Shown here in pieces: positions 30,595 to 41,974 of a stretch of DNA of 54,664 nt. The DNA lies in NCBI GenBank assembly GCA_027579435.1, contig JANBPK010000962.1, forward strand, positions 1 to 54,664, in the 5' to 3' direction. Numbering within the stretch: position 1 is the stretch's first letter; each line of letters starts with the position of its first letter. Both the position numbers and the translations under genes were made by a program. The stretch is from Candolleomyces eurysporus (lineage: Eukaryota > Basidiomycota > Agaricomycetes > Agaricales > Psathyrellaceae). The notes beneath the pieces are model-generated. The model was not told the DNA's origin and did not search any database. It saw only the letters and a program-made list of their open reading frames with translations.

Positions 30595-33500
30595 TTACCC
30601 TGGCCCAATTCCCCATACTTCCAATCCGACGCACTCGAACTCGACTTCCTTCCCTAGCTCGCTCGCACTGTGGCTTAGCAGCGAAAACTTGCTACCAGTG
30701 GTAAAACTCCCGTTTGAGGTTGAGGAGATGCTAGATGGGGTGGATGTTCCAGGTATACCAGGGTTTGAGCATAAGACTTCATTGCCAAAAGTCGGGCATG
30801 GCGCTGATGAGCCTTCGAGGAGGGACGAGTCTATCCAAAGGCCATAGGAGGTCGACCTAAGTTGATGGATGAAAAAANTATTTTAGCAATCATTGTCGCA
30901 GCGAAGCGTAAAGGAGACCGAATAAACCCACCCTCCTCCAAACCCAATGTAATCNGTATCACAAATCGCAAAGTAAGAATTCTTCCCAGTCGCTTTGAAG
31001 ACTTTCACCTCATCAGAGGCTGCGTCGTACTTCCATAAGAATCTACATTTTAATGAGGAACAGGGTCAGTCNAGGCAGTAGGAAGTGCGGAGCACTACCG
31101 TAGAGCGAAACGATACTCACGAATCCCCACCCCCATAGAACCCTTTCACCTTCCTCCCCAGACCGTCGGCAATGAACGCTCCAAACACGCTCTTCCCCGC
31201 AGGATGCTGCTCAACGTCAGCCTCAGCGTCCCGCAAAACAACCACAGCCCCTCTCATCCCGACATATGGTTGATGGCCCGTCTTCCGCTGCTTCTCAGGA
31301 GCTTCACAGTTCGTATATAGCGTGTTTAGGCTGATACCGTGTTGATCGAGAGAGTAAAGNAGGCTCCATGACCGAGGAAGGCGGGAGAGNGGTGGGAGGT
31401 GTGGCCGGATCTAGCAGGGTCGAACTTACCGTCANCACGATGCAGGAACATNGACAGATAGATAGACAAAGAGCCGGATGACTTACCAAATCCGCGATAT
31501 GCTGCGTCANGACGCCCACTGTATTCTCTTTCCTCGCCTTCAGTTCCAATCCACCAACCCTTTTCTCAATCAAATCCCCAATCGCCTCCTTGTCAGCCTC
31601 ACCATACCCCGTGGCAGACGTAGGAGTNGTCGCGCTTCTCGCGTGTACGCTCCGTCCCAACTGACCAGCNCGTGTATTATGGTCAAGATGTGCCGACGAA
31701 GAAGANGACGAGCCTGAGGTGTTAAGAGCAGGAGCTCTGGAAGTCGTAGCTGGAGAAGACGATCCCGANGATGAAGACGAAGACGGAGCACCCCATGATC
31801 CAAACCCAAACTTGCTCCCAAGAGTCTGATATAAAGATGGAGTAGTTGGACTGCCATTCGGATTCCCGTAGTGGTCAGCAGCTTCTTTTTTCAACACATC
31901 TCGTTTCAACGACTCCCTCTTCGCCTGCCTGCCTCTTTCACCACCAGTCTCGCCNGATTGCTCCCAGTCCCTGGGCGACTGTCTCACACCAGCAGTCTTN
32001 GGTGTTTTCACCTGGTCGTTCTGTACACCCTGCAGCTCCCTCTCCAACTCCTCACTAAAACCTTTATCCCAGTCGTATTCATCCGGCTTGAATCCAGGAG
32101 CTCCGGCTATCTGGGTAAAGGAGTGCGACCCAAATGGATTGGCCGATCTGCTTTTCCCCCCAGTCGCCGATCCGAAAGAACTGGGGCCCCCGTATAGACT
32201 ACTGGCAGAGCCGAACCCAGTACTCAACGATCCACTACCCATAAACAGGCTAGAATTCGGTGGAGGAGGGGGCGGCGCAAAAGGCGAGCTGTGCGTAATC
32301 GTTACTGGTTCGATGGCGACCCGTGTGCGACTAGGGGAACGGGATGGCGTTCTTGAAGAGTGGCCGCCTGTGGTGTAAGATGTAGGATGGAGGCGGGCTG
32401 GTGAGTGGGTATGCGAAGGTAGCGGCGATGAGAATGCTGGTGAATGGGAAGAGACCGGCGAATGATCGACTTTCCACTTCTGCTGAATACTCTCCAAGCT
32501 TGGCCTAGCACGCGGGAGCGGCCGTCCCGTATGTCCATGTACGCCTCCTACAACNGGGATCGTGGTCGCGTGTTGGTGGTGATGTTGCTCGAATTCCGCG
32601 CTGGAAGTGTCCAAGGGCCTCCCTTCGACGATCGTAGGCTGAATAGGCTGGGATGAGGTCGTTAGTCCGGTGACGTGGTCATGATAGCCTTCTGAAAGTG
32701 CAGACACTGCTGGAGCAAGACCGTTCAAAGGATCATCTACAACTACGTCGTCAGGCGAGGCTGTATGACCTCTCCAGAGACCCCATAACCCAGTCAACGT
32801 CCCAGACGACGGTGCCCTCTTCGGATGTGGAAATGAAGTGTGCAGCGCTGGACTCGCATTCGTAGTGTTTGTCGCATCAAGATCCAATGGTGCGGGGTTC
32901 GCTAGCTCCCCCTTCCTACCATTGCTCCTTCTGCCGACAGAGTCATCTNCACCCCAANCTCCATCCCACTCTCCTCCAGAGCTCGTAACCGGCGGAGCGG
33001 CTTGAACAGGTAGTGACGTTCTTCTCTGAGTCGGNGAGCCNGGGATACCTCCCACCGCTGTTTCATGATGTTGGTTGGGAAGAGGACTGTGACCATGTGA
33101 CCCGCTGCGCCGCAGNGCNCCGCTCAACTTTGACCTCGACCTCTCTCTTCCTTTTGAAGTTTCTGGGATTGGAATCTCTGATGCTTCAGCTGGTTCTCTC
33201 CCATAGAAGTAATCGTGGTCAATTAAGCCGAGGTGTTTGGCGATAATAGCGGCTTCATCNTCNATGCTCTTCGCAGCCTTCGTTGCTTGCGGAGTGGTGA
33301 TCCTGGGTGGAGTACGGGGGAGGGATGGTGAGANTTGGGATGGCGAGGGAGACGTAGAGGCAAGTGGGTGCGAAAGANTAGTCGATGATGTGTGGATTTG
33401 GAGAGTGGAAGGGTACGAGCTGGGATCAGGGGGAATAGTGGCGGAAGGCGGTATGACATTGAAATCCACGACAATAGGAGTGGCGACAGACGGAGTGGGG

Positions 33501-34087
33501 GTAGCGGTGCGAGATGACGATGAAGGGAACGGGTTGGGAGACTTAAGCGGAGGAGAAGTTAATTCCTCGCTTTGCTTCTCCCGGAACACGGGGTCAGAGA
33601 ACAGTGTCATCCCTCCGTGCTCGTGCTTTAAAATGTCTTCCACCAAGTTGTTCCTTGGTTCTTTGATTGCGAACGAGGGTGACGTGGGAGGCGTCGAGAC
33701 AGTTTCGAGGAGTTGTAAAGGAGATTGGGAGACGCTGGCATTTGGGGAGAGAGGATCCGGATCTCGAGTCGAGAGTAGAGGGTCCAGCACTAAAGGTGAA
33801 GGATGTAGGTCGAGTTGGACAGGCTCTGCGGTGAGCGGGTCTAACATTGGTGGCGGTGGGAGCGTACTGCTAACAGGAGCATCGACAAAGTCCCCAAATT
33901 CATCCCCCGATACGTCGTTCGCCTCCCGGTCCAGTGGCTCCGCTGAGTCTGGGGTGACGGGCTCGAAGAGCGGCGTGGTTTCCTTCGAAGGCATGTCGAC
34001 ACCCTCCGGNTTTGTGAGCGCCCTGGTGGTACCAGTCTCAGCAGAAAGACTGCCACCCTTATGTGGATCCGGTATGGTTTCCATCAT
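30595..34087 (-). CDS. OXR1: OXR1-like TLDc-domain protein, about 1087 aa
   Basis: Exons 34087-31487, 31410-31121, 31042-30932 and 30856-30595. The C-terminal 220 residues are a TLDc domain: LPRSWSLLYSLDQHGISLNT, then GAVVVLRD, SVFGAFIADG, KGFYGGGDSFLWKY, FKATGKNSYFAICDTDYIGF, YGLWIDSSLLEGSSAPCPTF and a final FECVGLEVWGIG. TLDc proteins protect against oxidative damage and, in yeast, bind and regulate the V-ATPase. The first 860 residues are low-complexity Ser/Pro/Thr and include the acidic DEFGDFVDAP and a DYFYGREP segment; the long disordered extension is common in basidiomycete OXR1-like proteins but far exceeds the roughly 270-aa yeast Oxr1. Several N codons occur. The start is the first of two adjacent ATGs (MMETIPDPH); an upstream non-coding exon is possible because an acceptor lies just before. 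Confidence 0.9.
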
Positions 34088-34838
34088 TGACGGCGCTATA
34101 CTTCTGTGTGATGGAGGAGGAGAAAATCAGTCAAACAAAAGGTGTAACATATGGAACAGGTTTGTCACGAAAGCGTAGAACTTACGATAATATCTTTTCA
34201 ATGCCGATAACAATGTCCTAATCGACCCCTTTGCTGCTGCGTGAGTCATCCAAAAAGTCGAAGATATCTGTGCTTTCGACCGAAACCCTTTCGAACGAAT
34301 GGTTCTGCGTGCAGGGGGTGTGGTGCAGGCTGATACGGTGTATAGATAGATTTGTTTCTCTTTATCTCATCCAAACAATTCAAAAACCTGCTGCCGGCCA
34401 GACGAGTTGGAACAGAGGAATGCAGCGACAAACGCGAAAGCAGGAGGCATCGATCAGGGTGGGAACTGCAACGTCGCCTGGCCCGCTATGACACACCCGG
34501 TATCTTTCGTGATCGCCGTGACAAGAGCTGGGCGCGCCGAGCCCGGCGGCAACTACAGGGGTTGGCCGTCACCATCGGCGGTTGCAAAGTGGATTGGGAG
34601 GGAATAGAAGGAAAGAAAGAGCTGGGGAAGGACGATGAGGATGCCCTTTTTAAATTATCTGCTCGACGCGTCCGTGACGTGATTCCGACGCATGTGATCG
34701 TGACCACGACTCTGTGACGGACGACATCGGCGCTTGTGACTGGCTAAGAGAGGTATAAACTTGGTCAAGAGATAGATCTACACTCTCGCCAGATGTTCGA
34801 CATATCTAGAATGAGTAGGATTTATATACTATTCTATT
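34088..34838. other. Intergenic between OXR1 5' end and MYND gene 3' end
   Basis: 751 bp. The left part should hold the OXR1 promoter and 5' leader. No coding sequence supported. Confidence 0.4.
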
Positions 34839-37150
34839 TCACGCGCCATCCAAAGGGAGGTCCTCCCACTCGTCGATAACACCGTGACCAGGTCCGATAC
34901 GATCAAACCATTCATCGTCATATAGTTTTGCAACGACCTCGTGGGGGCTGTAAAAAACCAAGCTGAGTGCCTGCGATCGGATGAAGCAAACAAAAAGCGA
35001 ACTCACTCCACACGAAAGTCACTGTTGCCGATTTCATATCGTCTCTCTCCAATCGTGATACATCTCTGGCGGTGGGTTTTTACGAGAGCTAATACGATTG
35101 TATCAACCCCGTCTTCATGGTAGAAAACTGCTTCCACAAGTCGAAAGGATTCGTCTTGCTTCACAGTGGCCACAAGCGCTTCGATACGATCGTTATGAAT
35201 CGGATCCGCGTCCTTCCAGATTTGATGGCGACACTCGTCGATAGATAGGACGGTGTGAGCCACTCCAATGAAGCTCCATGTATCCAGGATGAGAATTTCA
35301 TCGGTCCTCCACTGCAACGATGGAATAAGGCGGTTGAGGATGTATTCAATGTACACCAATTTGTCGTGACGTGCAGAGAGAGGATCCCAGGTATGGTGGA
35401 TCTTTTTAGCTGGGACGAGTGTGAAAGAAGCATGCCACGAGCGTGTTAATTTGGGTGCAAAAATTGAAAGATGTCGACTTCTTTACCTCGATACAGTGCC
35501 GTGAAGGCGGAACATTCCTTTCGGTGTAACTTGTCCCAATCATCCTTTTGGCACTCTTTCGAGCAGTACACAACTGAACGACAACCACCGCATACTCTTA
35601 GAGTATCGAGGCTTTGTGATGGATCGCATTCCTTGTGCTACAAATTCGACGTGAGTTGTCAGTAGCGCGACGAAGGAAAGGGTTTTCCCGAGGACTAACT
35701 TTCAAATTAGAGCACATGTTGCGGGGAGCCTNGGCAACTCCATCATTGAAGGCAGCNGCTCCTCGAGCAAGCGAGACAANGAACATTTTGGACGTCTTCT
35801 CCATCGTCTGTTGCTTGGCGCGCAGCAACCTTCTCGCTGACCTCTCCGTCTGCTGCCGTGACGGGGATATCGACAAAACGACCTTGGAGACGGAGAGAAA
35901 TACAAGCGCTATCTCTCTGATGCAGGCCACCAATCCGTCGGCTTCTTGCTGGTACTGTTGGTGGTCCAGGTAGGTGAGGCATTTGAATGCTGACGTCACC
36001 AAGCTCCCTCGGGCACATCGAGCAAGTTCACTGCTCCTGTTGGGACTGCGAATCCATATGAGCTGGTTTATGATGATAAGCGTGCTTGAAGCCGCTAGGG
36101 GCCAGAATTCTGGGTTGGACTTTCCGGATGTGACCGCGAGCTGGATCAANGGCTCCAAGGCTTTCGANTACTTGACAATGAAGTCATGGTNTTGGANGAG
36201 CNTCCAGAGNTCTGGAGCGTGATACAGCAGGCAATCGGTGGACTGGATCGTTGATCCAACGACTTTGATCGCGTCCATAATCCAAGTATCCGTATTCGTA
36301 CTTGCCCTCGCATGTTCGGCGCTGGTCGTAAGGCTTTGCACCCTTAAGACTAGAGAGGACACTACCAGCCGTCTGGTGGCATCATCGGCTTTGTGGAGAT
36401 GCAAGACGAAGGCGGAGCTCATGGGTTCCGCATCCAGAAGCATGGTGAAGATGCTAAGGCATCTCATCTCTTGCGCCGGATTCACCCCATCACGGTCGAT
36501 GTGGTCGGTTTGGCATATGATGCAAAAAACGAGTTCGATCGTGGATGGGAGGCAGAAAAGTTCCCCGGCAAAATCTTCAGAGTCCATGTACGCGCTACAT
36601 ATCGCAACTAGCAGCTGAGTGCAGCCGCCAACCACAGGAGGTCCAGTCGCAGTGGTGGGGAAATACCACACCAGAAACTTGAGCCATGCGAGCATGTCGA
36701 ACCACTTGTCCAAGATGAGGAAGAAAGAGGCCGATTTAAACGCCACGAGCCCCGGATCCTTGCTCCCAAGAGAAGCAAAGATATTTGTCAAGTCGATGAG
36801 GGCTGTAGAGACNGCAACAATCTTGAATTGCAACGCCATACTACTGTTTATCTTNTCCAGTTCGACTGCGGTACCGTATGGCGGTAGAGTGTCGGGGTCA
36901 AACGGAGCAAGGGTATCCTCCAGAATATNGAAATCGTTCTCCTTTGCAAGATAGTTGGCGAGNGCCTGGCANGCTCGATGATGCTCGACGTTGCTTCCAT
37001 GCCGGAACTGCTNGAGCAGCTATCGAGNNTGTGAGATTCAGAGCNATCGGGTGAATGAGATTGAAGTAGCACCTTTTTCCGAACGGTCTTGCGGACATCC
37101 TCCTCCNGTCCAGTACCTGCGGCGCGTTGTCGTCGTGCTGGTGGAGGCAT
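34839..37150 (-). CDS. MYND-finger protein, about 686 aa
   Basis: Exons 37150-37073, 37019-35700, 35637-35487, 35409-35007 and 34947-34839; all joins keep frame. After a basic leader (MPPPARRQRAAG) comes a 430-residue helical region (QFRHGSNVEHHRACQALANY, LAPFDPDTLPPYGTAVEL) resembling the helical-repeat part of a large Agaricomycete family. A MYND zinc finger follows at about 462-508: a first Cys pair (C462, C470), then CGGC (482-485), YCSKEC (491-495) and HRKEC (504-508). MYND fingers bind Pro-rich peptides. A C-terminal 175-residue domain ends WEDLPLDGA. No SET domain, so not a methyltransferase of the SMYD type. Presumed intracellular adaptor; partner unknown. N bases interrupt a few codons. 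Confidence 0.85.
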
Positions 37151-38323
37151 GAATCAAAGACGGTTCGAGGTCCCTGAATGGTACCAGNCCGAACCTTGCA
37201 TACTTCCACCTGTCAATGGTGCTTCAAACTCCGCGGATCGGCGCAAGGTCCCGTTCCGGAGCGGCCGGTTNCAGGCTTTGCGAATCTGGAAGTCCGAGTC
37301 CNAAGAGACGAATCGCGANCGCGTTCCAAGCACACNGAGATGGTTTGGTCAATAGTAATCGGATTACTATAGACTAGGNTTCTTTACAGCTCATAATACC
37401 AGCTTCTCACAAATTCGTTCTGAGCAGACTCTCAAGGCATCTATAATACCCCTCGTTACGAAGCAATCCGTTCTTGTTACAGCCTGCAGATAATGCGAAC
37501 ANGGGAACTTAGTAATAATAGAATGAAATCTTGGTACACTTGCCCTCGCACGACATCGCTTCGCTGTTCCTCCNCTCCCGTGGACCCCATTTAGACCAAC
37601 CCCTCGAAGAGTACAATTGAGTCGCGGCCGTGGAGGCTGACAATGGACTTACTTCTNCNTTCAGCGACACAATATGGGTGAGATCTTCTCCTTGCCCCAA
37701 TGTATCAACTCGCATTTGGAGGAATTCAACTCNATCCCTGTACCCTACAGGGTGGTGGGAAGCAAGCGGTTCCTCGCAGTGAAGGATTGCCTCTTGAAGG
37801 TNGAGNAGGACGCTACTTTTCTCATATAGATCTCCCAGGGANGNGACGAGGTTTTTGAGGGTCTGTGAGCGGTATGGATGAGGCGATAGTCAAAGCTCGA
37901 ACGCTTCACGATATTNGGAAACGGCCTCCTCAAGGTCNTTNATAGCTCCNATATGCCGATAACGATCCAGNAGCGCATTCNCAAGATCGTCTCAATCGAT
38001 GTCATTAACAGCACGTCGNNNACCACCTGCCACTCTTTGCCGATGACATNATCGAGTTCACTCAAGTAAAGGNGTCTTCCCCAGATCTTGCGATGCTCCA
38101 GAGGAAAGCGGACTACANGCATAACGAGTGCAATNTTCTCGAACTNNNCATAACCAAAACGAAGGCAATGATATTAGGAACTNGAAAGCCAACCTTCATT
38201 CCGCTTACAGACAAGTNNCNNTCTNANCAGATNATGTGGAATCTATCTAAATTTANNAANGNNNNGNTCCCTCTATTGGNGTTGATTNATCGGAGANTGT
38301 CACNCGACAACATAGAGGGCTNN
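37151..38323. other. N-containing stretch with no supported gene
   Basis: Carries the MYND gene promoter and the second copy of the 29-bp dispersed motif. Frames at 37745-38122 (minus) are interrupted by many N and are not recognisable. 38100-38420 has one of the highest N densities in the window. Confidence 0.35.
37244..37272 (+). repeat. 29-bp dispersed motif, copy 2
   Basis: Same core as 14028-14056 (ccgttccggagc-g/a-gccggtt), one substitution and one N. In the frame aag gtc ccg both copies read KVPFRS(S/G)RF, so it could be a trace of a shared coding element rather than a structural repeat. Confidence 0.6.
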
Positions 38324-39358
38324 TCAACGANAAGTCGCAGGTCTTNCNCGNNNACNTGNATACGTAGGAGGAAGTNCCANNNNCNNTGCCGNGACTGCAA
38401 GCNCNCGTCTTGGNCAACGGCACAATGAGAGNTGGGAATGACACTCGGAGATGCGATCTTCGAGTCGTGCAATCTCTTGGTCTTTTGCGGCTATTATTCC
38501 TGTCAACGACAANTCAAAGGTGTCGGGNACTAACAATNTCGCTCGCTGGAATGCTCGTGCCGCGCGGGGTTCAGGATTCATGTAAAGATCCTTCCAATCG
38601 GCCGCTTCTTTTGTCTTTTGATCCAGTGCCTGTCGGAGGACAATAATGCATGAAGCTGCCTTCTCGCTGGTTTCTGAGAGACGGGCAATTTGCCTGTCTC
38701 TGTCGTCCGCCAAGGCCCCCAGCACCAGGTTCCGTTCATGCAAGTCGATAATCGCTGCGTCGTGCCGAGCGACCCTCTCTCTTTCTTTCGAAAGGTCTTC
38801 GGAAAGGGTGTNAATAGACNNTTTCATGGAAAGGGAGCCAGCCTTGTACCCCTCATTCTCCTCCANCAAGGCACGGTTCTGTGCCTCAAGCGTCGATGAT
38901 TGTTGCTGTAGTTCAGCGATCCTCATCTCGAAGTCGACCCGCGCTTCTTTTGATCTGGTAATCATTGCGCTATGTTGAGCTATCCTCTCTCTTGCGTTTA
39001 AAAGGTCTTCAGAAAGGGTATGGATAGATTCTTGCATGGAACGGGAACCAGCCTTGTACCCCTCATTCTCCTCCGTCAAGGCACGGTTCCGGGCGCTTGC
39101 TGTTATAAGTTCTNTTTCGAGCATTGATAAGTTCTCTCGTAGTTCAGTGGCCGTCGCTTCGTCCTTGGCCTGNCTTTCCTGAGCNTTTGTANCAAACGCN
39201 TGTTGTTCCCGCCTAGCTTGAATGAGGAGGGCCAATNCAGCCGATGCCAGAGTGAGTCCGGGTGACCGNAACACNATGGAGATGAAGATTGCTATCGAAG
39301 TCAGATATAGAGTCAGTGTTGGACGCACGAATCGTAGCATCAAGCACCTCACCAGCAA
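38324..39358 (-). CDS. Membrane-anchored coiled-coil protein with an internal duplication
   Basis: Open for about 344 codons from ATG 39358, although the last 30 codons are masked by N. Residues 10-30 (TLTLYLTSIAIFIS) and 35-48 are hydrophobic and could be one or two membrane helices. Then comes a long coiled coil (ELRENLSMLE onwards). A block NRALTEENEGYKAGS-SMQESIHTLSEDL is present twice, at about 90-125 and 161-196, with a nearly identical DNA sequence; this is a recent internal duplication of about 70 codons. Family not recognised; tethering or scaffolding role is inferred from architecture only. Confidence 0.55.
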   Translation of the reverse strand: MLVRCLMLRFVRPTLTLYLTSIAIFISXVXRSPGLTLASAXLALLIQARREQXAFXTXAQEXQAKDEATATELRENLSMLEXELITASARNRALTEENEGYKAGSRSMQESIHTLSEDLLNARERIAQHSAMITRSKEARVDFEMRIAELQQQSSTLEAQNRALXEENEGYKAGSLSMKXSIXTLSEDLSKERERVARHDAAIIDLHERNLVLGALADDRDRQIARLSETSEKAASCIIVLRQALDQKTKEAADWKDLYMNPEPRAARAFQRAXLLXPDTFXLSLTGIIAAKDQEIARLEDRISECHSXLSLCRXPRXXLAVXAXXXXLPPTYXXXXXRPATXR

Positions 39359-39599
39359 AAANAGCNGTCTCAGCGATCATCTAGTCTTCAGGGCCGTACG
39401 GATCGAGGAATGTTAACGGTCGGGATGTGTAACTCGTANGCATTGACAATGGGGAGATTTANTGCCTGCATAACGGACCTTAATAAATTGCACAGCTTTA
39501 CAGCACCAGCACAGCGGCACGTTCCAGAGAATCAGCGNTGGCATGGCATTTTGACTCAGGTTCATACANGCAGNNTCCNAGCTCATGCCCAGGAACNNT

Positions 39600-40190
39600 C
39601 AACAGCACNACTNNNNGNNNNAGTTTGCTACCCCTTCAGGCACCTTCAAGTTTCCACCATGGACTAGACACTGCATNTGCATGGCCACGGAGGTACTGGG
39701 CACCGGCNAATTCTTCAAACCGGGGTTGGCTGTCACAGCAGTCCGTATGNAGGGCGCCGTTTCCGGAACAGTGACTGCCATNTGGTTTGCTAGAGTGGTT
39801 GCAAACCTCCATATCTTGCGAAGAAAAAGAAACTTGGTACCGGTCTGCCCTGCGTTTGTAACTTCCGGCAGATCTCCTGGGATATGGCGGGTTCGCCGCA
39901 CCCCACATATCCATGCATCCAGCAGATGTGCGGTTTCCCTGCAGCCAGGATGTTGCGGTTCGTCCAAGCGCCCACGTTTTGAACAACCTCCAGCCTGGTT
40001 CCTGGCATACANGCAGNCTCTGGAGGTGATCTTTTCCGATCTNGAGTATGAGACGCATCCTCAATAGGTTGCAGGAGTTCGAGCAAGCCTGCATTGTGAT
40101 TGGCCTGGANAAGGAGCGGGCCCGCAAGCCAAATGCTTACTCTTATCCTCGGCCCTGACATGGAAAGTGCGAAGATGAAAGCNTNCATCG
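39600..40190 (-). pseudogene. NACHT NTPase (NLR-like) fragment
   Basis: Minus-strand pieces match the N-terminal part of mushroom NACHT proteins: LLQPIEDASHTxDRKRSPPE, then CMPGTRLEVVQNV, then ICWMHGYVGCGEPAISQEIC, then SFFFFAR; and, one frame away, RFATTLANxMAVTVPETAPx followed by IRTAVTANPGLKN. Walker A in the family is GxxGxGK(S/T); here it reads GYVGCGEP, so the catalytic Lys is lost. A frameshift between SFFFFAR and RFATTLA plus many N bases show it is broken or badly sequenced. No downstream repeats (WD40, ankyrin, TPR) are seen. NLR-like STAND proteins act in fungal self/non-self recognition; this copy is probably dead. Confidence 0.7.
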
Positions 40191-40669
40191 ATTTGNTACA
40201 CGCTCAGGTGCTCAACATGCNTATTCTGCGNNCCTTCAANANGGTNCATCGGACGGTCTAATAAGCACGGTCCGTTGACAGACTCAGACGGAGCGACTTT
40301 TGNGCTGATTCAAGCGGTNGGATGCTGTACTTACTCTCTATTTNGGCGNCAGCAGTGAAACTATNTNCCCCAAAGGAGCTTCCAGCAANAAGNTCTTTCC
40401 TATCTTCTCAGGGTACGCTAAGTATCTACAANGATGACCAACAGTGGGATCGTGAAGGAAAGGGNACACACGGCCACATTCACTCACAGCCGCCCATTGC
40501 TGTAGATATCTCCTGGGAACACTCACCCGTAGATGGCGGCAATCCANATNAGACACTTCACAGTGTGGCTGAATGCTTTTAGGGTGACCTTANGCTTGAT
40601 CCGNTAAGCANNCAAGTCNTATCCAAAGTCCAAGATTACACATAAATATCAAGAAATTCTCTTATTTAA
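40191..40669. other. N-rich spacer
   Basis: No supported coding sequence between the NACHT relic and the WTR-motif gene. N density is too high to exclude missing exons. Confidence 0.3.
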
Positions 40670-41533
40670 TCAAGCTTGATAAAATTTATCGTGCCAGTAC
40701 ANCATGGCCAAATGAATCAGAGAGATCTCAGGACCCAACTCCAAGTCTTCTGTGGCGGTAGGTTTCCTAGTGTCGTCGTAATTGAGCTTGATTACAACTC
40801 CATTCACATTAGACGAGCCCGCAGCACAGACTCTGAGTTTATTGGAGGACTCCAATTCGTATAGAAAGAAATAAGAGGGATCCAAAGCCAAAGGGCTGCA
40901 GAAAGAGATGAACAGAAATCTCCTGCAAGTATTCTGGACATCCTCTATCGAGAACCAGAATTCTTCTCGGAAATCCTCGAGCTGAGGGACCATTCTGAGC
41001 GCAGCGTTCGAAGACCTGGGGTGCTCAGGACACTCCTTAATTTGAGGCATGCTGCGAACCATTGCTCGTGCTCTCTCGTACAGTGCGTTACCGATCGGAC
41101 AAAAATCCAGTGGTATTGGGTCCTCTCCGTTTGTTGAAGAGGTCCATAGAATGGTACCATTTGGATTCTCTCTGCTCGGGTCGACGTGATGCCAAGTCGC
41201 GTAAACAGCGTCGAGTACAAGGAGCTCTTCACCGTCCCCTGTATAACGGGTCCATGTTCCCTCTAGTATGCTTCTATCTTTGGTGCGATAGATCCACTGA
41301 TCAGTCNTTCCATTTGGGCCGAGTGGTGAAGGGGTGGTAGGGGGGTGTTGATCATCGCGACAATGACCAGACTTCCACGGCGCGCGCAACAGAAGGTCGT
41401 AAAGGTATTGCTGGGCAGCTGCATCAGAGGAGGCGTCGTCCTCCTGCGTCAGTTCCCAATCGTCGATGTCAACAGCTGGNGCAACTTGGACCTCATAGGT
41501 CGGCTCAGGTTCTGGTGTTTGACAACGAGACAT
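40670..41533 (-). CDS. Unknown WTR-motif family protein, 287 aa
   Basis: Single frame from ATG 41533 to a stop at 40670, two or three N codons. An acidic N-terminus (DIDDWELTQEDDASSD) precedes LYDLLLRAPW (about 44-53), WIYRTKDRSILEGTWTRYTG (about 80-99), FWFSIEDVQNTCRRFLFISF and the C-terminal GVVIKLNYDD ... GPEISLIHLA. All these blocks recur in order in the 356-aa protein at 23860, so the two are family members about 17 kb apart on opposite strands. No signal peptide. Function unknown. Confidence 0.65.
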   Translation of the reverse strand: MSRCQTPEPEPTYEVQVXPAVDIDDWELTQEDDASSDAAAQQYLYDLLLRAPWKSGHCRDDQHPPTTPSPLGPNGXTDQWIYRTKDRSILEGTWTRYTGDGEELLVLDAVYATWHHVDPSRENPNGTILWTSSTNGEDPIPLDFCPIGNALYERARAMVRSMPQIKECPEHPRSSNAALRMVPQLEDFREEFWFSIEDVQNTCRRFLFISFCSPLALDPSYFFLYELESSNKLRVCAAGSSNVNGVVIKLNYDDTRKPTATEDLELGPEISLIHLAMXYWHDKFYQA

Positions 41534-41974
41534 CCTGGATCGTATAGAGAACAGAGGTGGCGAAGGGTTTTTATATCTTTTATCTCCAGAGTGCTTGGAT
41601 ACATCCTGGGTGGCTCGTCGTCAAAGCCAGTGGGAACCGGTGTGGTCAAAGCGACGGCCGCTGCCAAGCTCAACAGGACAAGCCGAGGCCNACGGCGGAG
41701 CGCCGGCATTCGCTACATCATCTCGACTCCGACGGCCGGAGGCACAAATTTGCACCTGACCACGTCTATTCAACCACTCAGGCTCTTGTCGCCTTGTTCT
41801 TGTCTCCAGTTTCTATGAGTCTCGGCGTTTGACTGAGGCCACCACTCACTAGCTTGACTTTCGCCCAGGTCACGGAAAAATTCTCGGTCAAATCATGGGC
41901 AAACTTGTGCTCGGCATTGACTCGAGCTTCGCTCACGAAGATAATCCATCTTCGATACTGTTCTCTCTTCCACA
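41534..41974. promoter_or_regulatory. Divergent intergenic region: WTR-family gene (minus) and copper transporter gene (plus)
   Basis: 441 bp between two start codons facing away from each other, so it must hold both promoters. ATATCTTTTATCTCC near 41572 is a weak TATA-like element. I see no clear copper-response motif. Confidence 0.4.

Noticed and set aside
33237..34178. 313-codon plus-strand frame
   Set aside because: Exact antisense of the Ser/Pro-rich OXR1 N-terminal region; low-complexity coding sequence often leaves the opposite strand open.
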